DNA of 64,000 nt from the NCBI RefSeq assembly GCF_014654895.1, contig NZ_BNBE01000004.1:186001-250000 (forward strand), written 5' to 3'. Positions 17,777 through 25,875 of this stretch are shown one piece after another (the first letter of the stretch is position 1; every line of letters starts with the position of its first letter). Origin of the DNA: Streptomyces filamentosus (GTDB taxonomy: Bacteria; Actinomycetota; Actinomycetes; Streptomycetales; Streptomycetaceae). The notes under the pieces were generated by a model. The model saw only the letters and a program-made list of their open reading frames with translations, ran no database searches and was not told the origin of the DNA. A program made the translations under genes and the position numbers.

Positions 17777-20700
17777 TCACGGGTCGGTGAGCAGCGACTC
17801 CACCGTCGAGAACGGGTCCCAGGCGGGGTCGAGGCCGGTGAGCCGCTCGGCGACCCGCTGCCAGGCCGCCGGGTCGGTGCCGAGCGCGGAGCGCACGAGG
17901 TCCGCGAGGACGGCGCGGGCCTCGGCGGCGCCGGGCGGGGCGTCCGTGCGGCGGCCTGCGGCGCCCAGGTGGGCGAGGATCCGTACGGCCGGGGCCGCGA
18001 GGCGCACCAGGTCGGCGCCGTCGAGGAGCCCCGCCGCGAGCAGCCCGTCGATCTGGGTGGACGGCGCGCAGTGGTACAGGCCGCCGAGGCCGTGCCGGGC
18101 CCGCTCCCTCGTCGGGCCGGCTCCGCCGGGCAGGCCGTCGGGGCCGGGTTCGTGCAGCAGCGCCGCGTGGCGCAGCCGTACGTCCTCGGGGACGTCGTCC
18201 AGATTGACGAGGTCCTGCCAGTGCGGGATCGGGTCCTGGGCGTGGGCGGCTTCGAGGGCGGCCCAGTCCACCGGCTCGCCCGGCGGGAGGGAGCGGGCGA
18301 GGTCGCGCGTCTGGTGGGCGTACCGGGCTCGCCGCAGCTTCCGGACGAGCTTCTCCGGCGCCAGTTCCCGGTCGAGCCGGGCGCGGAGGACGGCGGCGGG
18401 GTCGGCGGAGGCCAGGGCCTTCGCGCAGACGGTGGTGGCGGAGCGGCCCAGCGCGTCCGCCGCCGCGAGCCGGGCCAGCCGGTCGGCGCCGCCGTGCTCG
18501 AACAGCCGGAGGCAGCCGAGCAGTTGGTCTCCGAGTCCGAGCCGCCGGCCTTCCCTGGTGAGGATCTCCTCCACGAGGTCGGGTTCGGCGGAGCACAGCC
18601 ACGCCAGGCCGCCGTCGGGCCGGGCGGCGCCCCCGGCCCGCCAGTCGGCCAGCACCCGGGCGCCCAGGGAGGGCCGTCCGGTGCCGGGCCGGGAGCGGGC
18701 GACGATCCGGTGGACGACGGCGTCGGGGTTCCAGTGCCGCAGCAGGGCGCGGTCGACCTCGGGGTCGTCGAGGTCGACGAGCCGGTCCACCGCGCCGCTC
18801 CGCTCCATCCAGCGGGACTGGGCGGCGAGGACGCGCAGCGCGTCGGGGTCCCGGTCCGCGAGCAGCCGGTCGAGGACGGTGCGGGGGGTGCGGTCGTGGC
18901 GCAGGAGGTACGCGGCGAGCAGCCAGGGCGCGTCCGGGCCGAGCCGGGGCAGCACGGCCTCGACGACCTCGGCGTCGGCGAGGCAGAGCAGGGTGCCCTC
19001 GGGCCAGCCCCACAGGTGGTCGCCGCGCTCCAGCAGTCCGATCGCCTCGTCGGGGGTGGTCGGCCTGTTCCTGCCGACGGCCCCTCCGGTGTCCGGTCCC
19101 GGCCGGTCGCCGGATCGTGCGCGCTCCACCAGTTCGGCCCAGGTCCGTCCCTCCGAGGCGGTCTCGGAGGCGGTGACGGTCGCGGCCAGGCGGAGCCAGG
19201 CGTCGGGGTCCGTGCCGAGCTCGGCGCGCAGCAGGCGGGCGAGGGCGGCCCGCCAGGCGTCGGCGAACGCGAGCCGCCGCCAGTCGTGGGGCAGCAGGAG
19301 CAGCCGCCGGGCGGGCAGCAGGGTGAGCAGTTCTCCGGCGGGCAGCACGCCCTGCGCGTACGCCTGCTCGATGTGCCGGGCGCCGGAGCCGTACGTCTCG
19401 GGGAGCCGGGCCCGCACCTGCGCGAGGGCGGGCGCCCCGTAAGCGAAGCCGTCCTCGGACGGGGGGATCCCGTGGACGGCGCAGGCGAGGGCGAACCAGC
19501 GGGGGGTGGCGAGACCGGGCGCGGTCGCCTGCTCGTGCACGGCGAGCGCCTTCAGGACCCGGGGGTCCCTGGGCCGGGGCGCGCCCTCCGGGGCGAGGGA
19601 GTACAGCAGGTCCAGCGCGGCCAGGGCGTGCACCCGGTCGCGCCGGTGGAGGACCGGCCGGGGCGGGACTTCGGAGGCGGACGGGAGGGAGGCGGTGTCG
19701 GGGCCGGAGTCGGGCTCGCCCGGAGAGCCGGGCTCGACTGCGGACCCGGTCTCCGGCTCGACCGCGGACCCGGTGGCGGGCTCGTGCTCGGTGGCGGGCT
19801 CGTCCGGGGTCCGGCCCGCCGCGGCGATCAGTTCCGCGAGGGTCCCCGCGTGGTCGGGCAGCAGGGTGTCGAGTTCCGTCCAGGCCCGGTCCCGCTGCCC
19901 GAGGTGGGTCTGCGTCAGGGCGTGCAGTTCGGCGGCGGCGGTGCCCGGCAGGTTCCGTTCGGCGAGGCGGACGAGCGCGGCCAGGGCGCGGTGGGCGGGG
20001 CGGGCGGTGCGGACCAGTTCGGCCGGGTCGAGGAGTCCCGCCGCCGCCATGCCCTCCGCCCAGCCCGCGGCGCTGTCGTCGAGCTCCTCCTCCGCGAGGC
20101 GCCGGGCGGCCGGGGTCGTGTTCCCCGCACGGCGGCCCCCGGCCCGCCACGGCTCGTTGAGGACGCTCAGCCGGAACGCGTGGCGCTGGGCGTCGCTCGC
20201 GGCCTCGTGGCGGACCAGTTCCTCGCACGCCTTGGGCATGAACGGGGTCGCGGCGTGGGCGGCGGCGAGGGCGTCGAGGTCGTGGGCGTACGGCTCGGAC
20301 AGCAGGTCGCGCAGCGTGCTGGTGCCCCGGGCGGTGGCGAGGAGCGCGGGCAGCCGGGCGGGGTCCTCGTACGGCTCGCCCTGGGCGCGCAGCAGGCGCG
20401 GCCCGTCGCCGTCCGGGGCGGCCAGGGCCTCGGTGACCTCGTCCACGACGTCCCGGCTCAGCCCCGCTGCGGCGGGGTCGTCGAGCAGGGCCCGTACGGC
20501 GCCGGGGCCGGTCCGCTCCCAGATCCTCAGCAGCGCGTACTGCTGGGCGACCCGGCGCACGCCCCACCGCAGCGCGGGCACCACGAGCTGGGGGTCGCCC
20601 GAGGCGAGCAGCGGGGCGAGCCAGGTGCGCGGGGCCTCGCCGTGGGGCGCCGTCAGTTCGGCGCGCAGCGCCTCGTCGAGGGGGACGGCGTCGATCCGCT

Positions 20701-21376
20701 CCGCGATCGTGCGGCGCAGGGACTGGGTGGTGCGCGGGTTGCGGTAGACGGCCGCGGCGACCCGGGCGTCGCCGGACGCGGCCAGCCGGGCCAGGACGCG
20801 GGTGTCGAGCCGGGGGTGGCGGGCCAGGGCCGTGCGGGTGGGGGTGCCGCCGTGGTCGACGACGGCGTCGGCGAGCGCGGGCTCGGGCGGGGTCCCGCCG
20901 GCGAGCAGTTCCGTCGTCACCCGCTCGGGCAGGGCGGCGAGGGCGTCCGCCGCGTGCCGCGGCTGCGCGTGCGCGAGGAGCAGGCCGAGCGTGCGGTGGA
21001 CGCTGCGGGGCGCGGGCGGGCGGAGCGCGTCCCGGGGGGCCGGGGGCCGCGGCGACGCGGCGAGCAGTTCGGGCAGGGTGCCACGGTGTCCGGTCAGGGC
21101 GTCGTGCAGGGCGCACCAGCGGGCCGTGTCCCCGCCGAGGTGACGCTCCACCAGCTCCCGGAGCAGGGCGGCCGTCTCCGCGTCGGGGCCGCCGGCGGCG
21201 GCGACCCCGGCGGCGACCGAGCGCGCGGGCCGCGCCCGCTCCACCACCCGACGTGCGTCCTCGCGCGGCGCGTCCGCGCCCTCCGCGTGCCGGCCGGTCG
21301 CGGCCATCTCCCGCAGCAGCCGTTCCGCCGTCCCCGCCCGCGTCTTCGTCATGATCGCCATGCTAGACACGGGCAC
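17777..21376 (-). CDS. Very large LRV/HEAT-like repeat protein of unknown function
   Basis: A protein of about 1199 residues, rich in Ala, Leu, Arg and Asp and almost certainly all-helical. Several segments resemble the leucine-rich variant repeat, for example 'TRVLARLAASGDARVAAAVY' followed by 'RNPRTTQSLRRTI'; related helical pairs recur through the protein ('DRLVDLDDPEVDRALLRHWN'). No catalytic motif, signal peptide or membrane helix is visible. GTG 21376 is chosen because GGAGGGAG lies eight bases upstream; ATG 21361 and ATG 21352 are alternatives. It faces the paired 2OG-oxygenase genes across about 140 bases, so the three may share control. The function is unknown; large solenoids usually serve as protein-binding scaffolds. 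Confidence 0.75.
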   Translation of the reverse strand: MPVSSMAIMTKTRAGTAERLLREMAATGRHAEGADAPREDARRVVERARPARSVAAGVAAAGGPDAETAALLRELVERHLGGDTARWCALHDALTGHRGTLPELLAASPRPPAPRDALRPPAPRSVHRTLGLLLAHAQPRHAADALAALPERVTTELLAGGTPPEPALADAVVDHGGTPTRTALARHPRLDTRVLARLAASGDARVAAAVYRNPRTTQSLRRTIAERIDAVPLDEALRAELTAPHGEAPRTWLAPLLASGDPQLVVPALRWGVRRVAQQYALLRIWERTGPGAVRALLDDPAAAGLSRDVVDEVTEALAAPDGDGPRLLRAQGEPYEDPARLPALLATARGTSTLRDLLSEPYAHDLDALAAAHAATPFMPKACEELVRHEAASDAQRHAFRLSVLNEPWRAGGRRAGNTTPAARRLAEEELDDSAAGWAEGMAAAGLLDPAELVRTARPAHRALAALVRLAERNLPGTAAAELHALTQTHLGQRDRAWTELDTLLPDHAGTLAELIAAAGRTPDEPATEHEPATGSAVEPETGSAVEPGSPGEPDSGPDTASLPSASEVPPRPVLHRRDRVHALAALDLLYSLAPEGAPRPRDPRVLKALAVHEQATAPGLATPRWFALACAVHGIPPSEDGFAYGAPALAQVRARLPETYGSGARHIEQAYAQGVLPAGELLTLLPARRLLLLPHDWRRLAFADAWRAALARLLRAELGTDPDAWLRLAATVTASETASEGRTWAELVERARSGDRPGPDTGGAVGRNRPTTPDEAIGLLERGDHLWGWPEGTLLCLADAEVVEAVLPRLGPDAPWLLAAYLLRHDRTPRTVLDRLLADRDPDALRVLAAQSRWMERSGAVDRLVDLDDPEVDRALLRHWNPDAVVHRIVARSRPGTGRPSLGARVLADWRAGGAARPDGGLAWLCSAEPDLVEEILTREGRRLGLGDQLLGCLRLFEHGGADRLARLAAADALGRSATTVCAKALASADPAAVLRARLDRELAPEKLVRKLRRARYAHQTRDLARSLPPGEPVDWAALEAAHAQDPIPHWQDLVNLDDVPEDVRLRHAALLHEPGPDGLPGGAGPTRERARHGLGGLYHCAPSTQIDGLLAAGLLDGADLVRLAAPAVRILAHLGAAGRRTDAPPGAAEARAVLADLVRSALGTDPAAWQRVAERLTGLDPAWDPFSTVESLLTDP

Positions 21377-21519
21377 TGACACTCCCTCCGGGGCCGCCCC
21401 CGTCGGCGCCCGTGCCGCCGGGGGCGCGGCGGAACGCCGTTGCCCGCCGGCGGGGGCCGGTCTACGGTTCTACGGTCCCGGTACTCCGCCGGGAACCGCG
21501 AACGACAGGTGCCGTTTTG

Positions 21520-22812
21520 ATGTACGCGACAGAGCTTCCGGAGGCCCGCGTCGATGGGACGGGCAACCTCCTGGTGGCGCCTTCGGCGCCGGGGGACGGC
21601 GCGTTGACGGGTAACTTCTTCGGTTCCGTGCTGACGCCCGAGGAGTTCGCCGCCGGCGCGTCCGAGGTCACGGGGAGGACCGTCTACCTGTGCGGCGACC
21701 TGTCCGCGATCGACGCGCGCCGACTGCGCGGCGCCGACCGGGTGTTCGTCGTCCGGGAGCTGTCGCACGGCCGTCACGAGGAGGCCGGCCGGTCCTGGGT
21801 CCCCGTCGGGCTCGGCCGGGTCCCCCTCCGCGTGCACGGCGTCGGCGTGCACTACCGCCGTTTCTTCGAGCCCGCGGACGACCACTTCGGGCGGATCCGC
21901 GCGGAGCACGCGTTCCAGACGCTGACGGAGTCCACCAAGCCCGGTACGGCCCACCGCAGCGGCATCTATCTGACGCCCGTCACGCGCAGCGGCGACGACC
22001 TGCGCTTCCGGCTGCTCCGGTGCTCGACGAACCTGTCGGGGCCGACCGAGAACTTCCGCCCGGTCGACACGCGGATCGTCGAGGACCTGAACCGCGAGGC
22101 CGCCACCGTCTTCCGGGGGCACGCGCCGCTGAACCACGTGCTCGCGCAGGTCTACCACAACACCCTCGCCACGGCCGGGCGCAAGCAGTCGAAGGCCAGG
22201 ATCTCGGCCCACGCCGACAAGACCAAGGACATGCCCGTCGACGGCGTCATGGCCTTCTGCACCTTCTACGACCGGCTCGACGGGCTGCAGCCGCTGGAAG
22301 GGGACCCCTTCGACCTCGGGGTGAAGGGGGTCAGCGGGCTGACCCGGCTCCGTTTCCGCCTGAAGGAGCCGAAGAAGACGGAAGGGACGGAGAAGACACA
22401 GGGGACGGAGAAGGCCGAGGAGACGCGGGAGACGGCCGCGGAGCACGACGGGGCCGCGCTCCCCCGGGAGTTCACGCTGACCCTCCACCCCGGGTCGGTG
22501 TTCTTCATGCCGCTGTCCACCAACCGCCTGTACACGCACGAGATCCGGCCCTCGGCGCTGGACGCCGGACTGCTCCCGACCCGCCTGGGGTACGTGGTGC
22601 GGTGCTCGGGCACCGAGGCCGTCCACCGGGACGGCCGCACCTTCCTCGACACGGGCGGGGAGCCGGTGGAACTGGAGCCCCCGACGGAGGCCGGCATGGA
22701 CGAACTGCGCGCGCTGTACGCCGAGGAGAACAGGTCGCCGTCCTTCGTCGACTACGGCGGCCGGTTCCGCTTCAGCATGAACACGGGGGACTACCTTGCC
22801 CCGCGCGTCTGA
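21520..22812 (+). CDS. AlkB-like 2-oxoglutarate/Fe(II)-dependent oxygenase with charged insert
   Basis: A 430-residue protein. The double-stranded beta-helix core shows the iron triad His231-x-Asp233 ('SAHADKTKD') and His340 ('LYTHEIRPS'), plus the 2-oxoglutarate Arg361 ('LGYVVRCSG'), the order and spacing of AlkB-type oxygenases. About 220 residues precede the core, with no match I recognise. A low-complexity charged insert, Lys/Thr/Glu-rich and built from near-repeats of 'EGTEK', occupies about residues 285-310. The ATG at 21520 is the best start. The next gene starts inside its last codons, so the two are co-translated. The substrate (nucleic acid, protein or metabolite) is unknown. Confidence 0.7.
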   Translation: MYATELPEARVDGTGNLLVAPSAPGDGALTGNFFGSVLTPEEFAAGASEVTGRTVYLCGDLSAIDARRLRGADRVFVVRELSHGRHEEAGRSWVPVGLGRVPLRVHGVGVHYRRFFEPADDHFGRIRAEHAFQTLTESTKPGTAHRSGIYLTPVTRSGDDLRFRLLRCSTNLSGPTENFRPVDTRIVEDLNREAATVFRGHAPLNHVLAQVYHNTLATAGRKQSKARISAHADKTKDMPVDGVMAFCTFYDRLDGLQPLEGDPFDLGVKGVSGLTRLRFRLKEPKKTEGTEKTQGTEKAEETRETAAEHDGAALPREFTLTLHPGSVFFMPLSTNRLYTHEIRPSALDAGLLPTRLGYVVRCSGTEAVHRDGRTFLDTGGEPVELEPPTEAGMDELRALYAEENRSPSFVDYGGRFRFSMNTGDYLAPRV

Positions 22813-23572
22813 ACTCCCGGCCGGGATCCTCTCGTGCGTCCTGCCGGCCGAGGAGGGGGACCCCTTCGCGGAACTGGCCGCGTCCGTCCGCTGGGAGGAG
22901 CTGGGGAAGGGCCGCAGGGGCGCCGTGCTCACCCGGCCCGACGAGGCGGGGGCCGTGCCCCTGGTGCGCACCACCACCCGCTACGGCGCCCCGGCGCAGC
23001 GCTTCCGGCCGGTGCACGAGCGGCTGGCGCGGCGGATCCGGGAGCACGCGGCGCTCCCCGTGGACTTCGACAACGCCCTGGTGGAGCGGTACACGAACGC
23101 GTACGCCACCATGGGGAGCCATTCCGACCAGGCGCTCGACCTGGCCGACGGTTCGTTCGTCGCCGTCTTCTCCTGCTACCGGGGTCCCGGCGGGGCGACC
23201 CCGTCGAGGAAGCTGGTCTTCGAGTGGAAGGAGGGCGGGGGCGAGGCGTTCGAGGTCCCGCTCGCCCATCGGGGCGTCGTCGCGTTCTCCGTCGCCGCGA
23301 ACCGGCTGCTCCGGCACAAGATCGTGCTGGACGCGTCGGCGCGGACGGCGGACGAGGAGTGGCTGGGCGTGACCTTCCGCACGTCGAAGACCGCCGTCCG
23401 GTTCCGCGACGGGCACGCGCACCTTCCGGGCGGGGTCCGGCTCGCGGTGGCCGACGAGGAACAGCGGCGGGAGTTCTACCGGCTGCGGCGCCGCGAGAAC
23501 ACCGAGACGGACTTCGCCTACCCCCCGCTGGACCACACCGTCAGCGAGAGCGACCTGCTGCCGCCCGTCTGA
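22796..23572 (+). CDS. AlkB-like 2-oxoglutarate/Fe(II)-dependent oxygenase
   Basis: A 258-residue protein with a complete AlkB-type centre: His109-x-Asp111 in 'YATMGSHSDQALDL', His174 in 'NRLLRHKIVLD' and Arg195 in 'LGVTFRTSKT'. 'FDNALVERYTNAYATMGSHS' resembles the N-R-Y-x-x-G-xxxH-x-D entry of AlkB homologues. The start is a TTG at 22796 with GGGGGA just upstream; it overlaps the preceding oxygenase gene by 17 bases, implying tight coupling and perhaps a heteromeric enzyme. It is distinct in sequence from its partner, not a recent duplicate. Confidence 0.72.
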   Translation: MPRASELPAGILSCVLPAEEGDPFAELAASVRWEELGKGRRGAVLTRPDEAGAVPLVRTTTRYGAPAQRFRPVHERLARRIREHAALPVDFDNALVERYTNAYATMGSHSDQALDLADGSFVAVFSCYRGPGGATPSRKLVFEWKEGGGEAFEVPLAHRGVVAFSVAANRLLRHKIVLDASARTADEEWLGVTFRTSKTAVRFRDGHAHLPGGVRLAVADEEQRREFYRLRRRENTETDFAYPPLDHTVSESDLLPPV

Positions 23573-23606
23573 GCCCTCCCGGGGTGGTGCCCGGCGCTCC
23601 GGCGGC

Positions 23607-24095
23607 TCAGTCGTGCGCCTCGCGCTCGGCGGCCAGTTCGGCGTTGAGCGCGTCGAGGAAGGCGGCGACCGTCGCGAGCTCCTCGGGGGCGAACCGGCTG
23701 CGCGCGGCCTCCGTGGCGCGTGCCAGCGGGCGGAAGTACTCCCGGGCGAGGGCCCGCGCCTCGGGGTTGTAGGCGATGTGCACGACCCTGCGGTCCGCGC
23801 TGTCGCGCACGCGGCTGATGTGCCCGGCGCGCTCCAGGCGGTCGAGACAGGCCGTGACGGCCCCGGAGGTGAGGCGCAGTTCCTCCCTGAGCCGCGAAGG
23901 GGTCACGGGCCGGTCCCCGTCCGCCGGGGAGTCCATGATCACGGACAGGGCGTGGATGTCCGTCGCGTGCAGCTTGTGCTGGTGGGCGAAGTCCAGGGTG
24001 GTTCGGTTGATCTCGCGGTTGAGCGTGCGCAGCAGGACGGCGTAGCGGGCGAGATCGCTGGTCCGGCCGTCGGCGACCGGCGGAGGTGACTGCAT
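23607..24095 (-). CDS. MarR-family regulator
   Basis: A 162-residue winged-helix regulator. The recognition region is 'SRLREELRLTSGAVTACLDR', followed by the wing 'RAGHISRVRDSADRRVVHI' containing the conserved D-x-R-x-x-x-[IV] signature. GGAGGG sits immediately before the ATG, too close for normal use. A -10-like GATATT (24107-24112 on the minus strand) lies eleven bases from the start, so the message is almost leaderless. A perfect palindrome at 24114-24126 overlaps this promoter and is probably its own operator. Convergent with the oxygenase pair; the true target is not obvious. Confidence 0.92.
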   Translation of the reverse strand: MQSPPPVADGRTSDLARYAVLLRTLNREINRTTLDFAHQHKLHATDIHALSVIMDSPADGDRPVTPSRLREELRLTSGAVTACLDRLERAGHISRVRDSADRRVVHIAYNPEARALAREYFRPLARATEAARSRFAPEELATVAAFLDALNAELAAEREAHD

Positions 24096-24113
24096 CCCTC
24101 CAGTGTAATATCA

Positions 24114-24126
24114 CTCGATCATCGAG
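24114..24126. promoter_or_regulatory. MarR operator-like palindrome
   Basis: CTCGATCATCGAG, 6-base arms around C, in an AT-rich patch just upstream of the MarR start and next to a -10-like hexamer. The MarR protein probably represses its own gene here. Confidence 0.65.
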
Positions 24127-24163
24127 ATAGTTTACCCTTGAGATACCTGCGGGCCCGCAGTTC

Positions 24164-24195
24164 CCCGCCTCCGTCCCCACGGGGTCGGAGGCGGG
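24164..24195 (-). terminator. Terminator of the EF-hand gene
   Basis: Perfect 10-bp stem CCCGCCTCCG / CGGAGGCGGG (24164-24173 with 24186-24195); the 12-base loop contains CCCCACGGGG and could extend the stem. It lies 73 bases past the stop of the minus-strand EF-hand gene. Confidence 0.7.
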
Positions 24196-24267
24196 TCGTG
24201 CGCACTTCCCGGACCGGTTCGAACGTGCCGCCGGACTCGCCCCGCCGGCGCGGGGGCGGAGGAGCCG

Positions 24268-24810
24268 TCAGGCGGCCGGGAGGGTCACCAGGCGGTCGCC
24301 GGGGATCCCGGCCAGGTCCGGCGCGTAGAAGTCCCTGATGCCGGCGTCCCAGGTCGCGACGGTGATGCGGTCCTCGGCGTCCGGGCCGAAGGCGTCGAAG
24401 AGCGCGTGGACGTTCGCGCGCTCGAAGCCGATGGCCTCCATCAGCCCCAGGAAGAGCGGGCGTTCGATCAGGCCGTCGCCGTCGGGGTCGCCGAGCGCGG
24501 AAAGCGCCTCGGCGAACTCGGCGACCGCGGGGCCGAAGCGCGCGGGGTCGAGCACCAGCGGGCGGAACTCCTCGACGGTGATCACCCCGTCGCCGTCGGC
24601 GTCCAGTTCGGCGGCGAGCGTCGTCCAGTAACGGCGGAGCGACGCCCGGAGGGCGGCCCTGGCGGTCTCGTCCGACGCGACCGCCACCTTCAGGACCCGG
24701 TCCGTCATGAGGTCGAAGTCGTCCGACTCGACGACCCCGTTGCCGTTGGCGTCGAAGAGGGTGAAGACCAGCTCCACCCGCCGGGCGGCCTCGGCGCGCA
24801 CGTCCGTCAT
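24268..24810 (-). CDS. EF-hand calcium-binding protein (calerythrin-like)
   Basis: A 180-residue cytoplasmic protein with four EF-hand positions. Loop 1 'DANGNGVVESDD' (20-31) and loop 2 'DADGDGVITVEE' (70-81) look fully competent. Loop 3 'DPDGDGLIERPL' (108-119) lacks the final Glu. Loop 4 near residues 139-150 is degenerate. The layout matches sarcoplasmic/calerythrin-type calcium buffers of streptomycetes. The ATG has AGGAGG upstream. A second, complete four-loop EF-hand protein lies at 45833-46378. Confidence 0.92.
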   Translation of the reverse strand: MTDVRAEAARRVELVFTLFDANGNGVVESDDFDLMTDRVLKVAVASDETARAALRASLRRYWTTLAAELDADGDGVITVEEFRPLVLDPARFGPAVAEFAEALSALGDPDGDGLIERPLFLGLMEAIGFERANVHALFDAFGPDAEDRITVATWDAGIRDFYAPDLAGIPGDRLVTLPAA

Positions 24811-25108
24811 CCGTTCCTCCTGCTGTCCCGCGCCGCCCGCCGTTGCCGGGCGGCGACTCCGTGGACACCCCACGGACGCTCCGTGGAGTGCACCTGCGTA
24901 ACCGCGCCGGGGCGGCGGGCGTGGCGCCGGCCCGGCCCCTCCCACCGGAAGGAGTGAGCGGGCGGACCGGATCGCACTCATGTGCCCAGCGCATGACGCC
25001 GGGAGGCATGCGCCCCCGCGGGACTCTCCGCGCGCCCTCCCGGCGCCCGGGAGCCGCGGAAATGATGAACGCACCGCAGAGCGGACCCGCACCCCACCCA
25101 AGGAGCCC

Positions 25109-25867
25109 ATGGTGCTGCTTCTCATCTCCCCGGACGGCGTCGAGGAGGCCCTCGACTGCGCGAAGGCGGCGGACCACCTCGACATCGTCGACGTCAAGAA
25201 GCCCGACGAGGGCTCGCTGGGCGCCAACTTCCCCTGGGTGATCAGGGAGATCCGCGCGGCGGTCCCGGCGGACAAGCCGGTCTCCGCCACCGTGGGGGAC
25301 GTCCCCTACAAGCCCGGCACGGTGGCCCAGGCGGCGCTCGGCGCGGTCGTCTCCGGCGCCACGTACATCAAGGTCGGCCTCTACGGCTGCACGACGCCCG
25401 AGCAGGGCGTCGAGGTGATGCGGGCGGTCGTGCGGGCGGTGAAGGACCACCGGCCGGACGCGCTCGTCGTGGCCTCCGGCTACGCAGACTCCCACCGGAT
25501 CGGCTGCGTCAACCCGCTCGCGCTGCCCGACGTCGCCGCCCGCGCCGGCGCCGACGCGGCCATGCTCGACACCGCCGTCAAGGACGGGACGCGGCTCTTC
25601 GACCACGTGCCGCCGGACGTCTGCGGCGAGTTCGTCCGGCGGGCCCACGCGGCCGGTCTGCTCGCCGCCCTCGCGGGCAGCGTCCGGCAGGAGGACCTCG
25701 GCGCGCTGACCCGCATCGGCACGGACATCGTGGGCGTGCGCGGAGCGGTCTGCGAGGGCGGCGACCGCACCGCGGGACGGATCCGGCCGGACCTGGTGGC
25801 CGCCTTCCGGGCCGAGATGGACCGGCAGGCCCGGGAGCACGCGGTCGGCCTCCCCTCCGCGAACTGA
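25109..25867 (+). CDS. mfnB: (5-formylfuran-3-yl)methyl phosphate synthase, MfnB family
   Basis: A 252-residue TIM-barrel protein of the family that condenses two glyceraldehyde-3-phosphates into the furan 4-HFC-P, first committed step of methanofuran synthesis in methanogens. The catalytic residues I recall for Methanocaldococcus MfnB (Asp25, Lys27, Lys85, Asp151, Lys155) are all present three positions later: Asp28 and Lys30 in 'DIVDVKKPDEGSLGA', Lys88 in 'TYIKVGLYG', Asp154 and Lys158 in 'AMLDTAVKDG'. AAGGAG precedes the ATG. It heads an operon of four genes with aldehyde and alcohol dehydrogenases and a methyltransferase, pointing to a small furan product and not to methanofuran. Confidence 0.88.
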   Translation: MVLLLISPDGVEEALDCAKAADHLDIVDVKKPDEGSLGANFPWVIREIRAAVPADKPVSATVGDVPYKPGTVAQAALGAVVSGATYIKVGLYGCTTPEQGVEVMRAVVRAVKDHRPDALVVASGYADSHRIGCVNPLALPDVAARAGADAAMLDTAVKDGTRLFDHVPPDVCGEFVRRAHAAGLLAALAGSVRQEDLGALTRIGTDIVGVRGAVCEGGDRTAGRIRPDLVAAFRAEMDRQAREHAVGLPSAN

Positions 25868-25875
25868 CCGCCGGC

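Noticed and set aside
24138..24338. Short plus-strand ORF of 66 codons
   Set aside because: It overlaps the EF-hand terminator and coding end, with an Arg/Gly/Pro-rich product and no ribosome-binding site.
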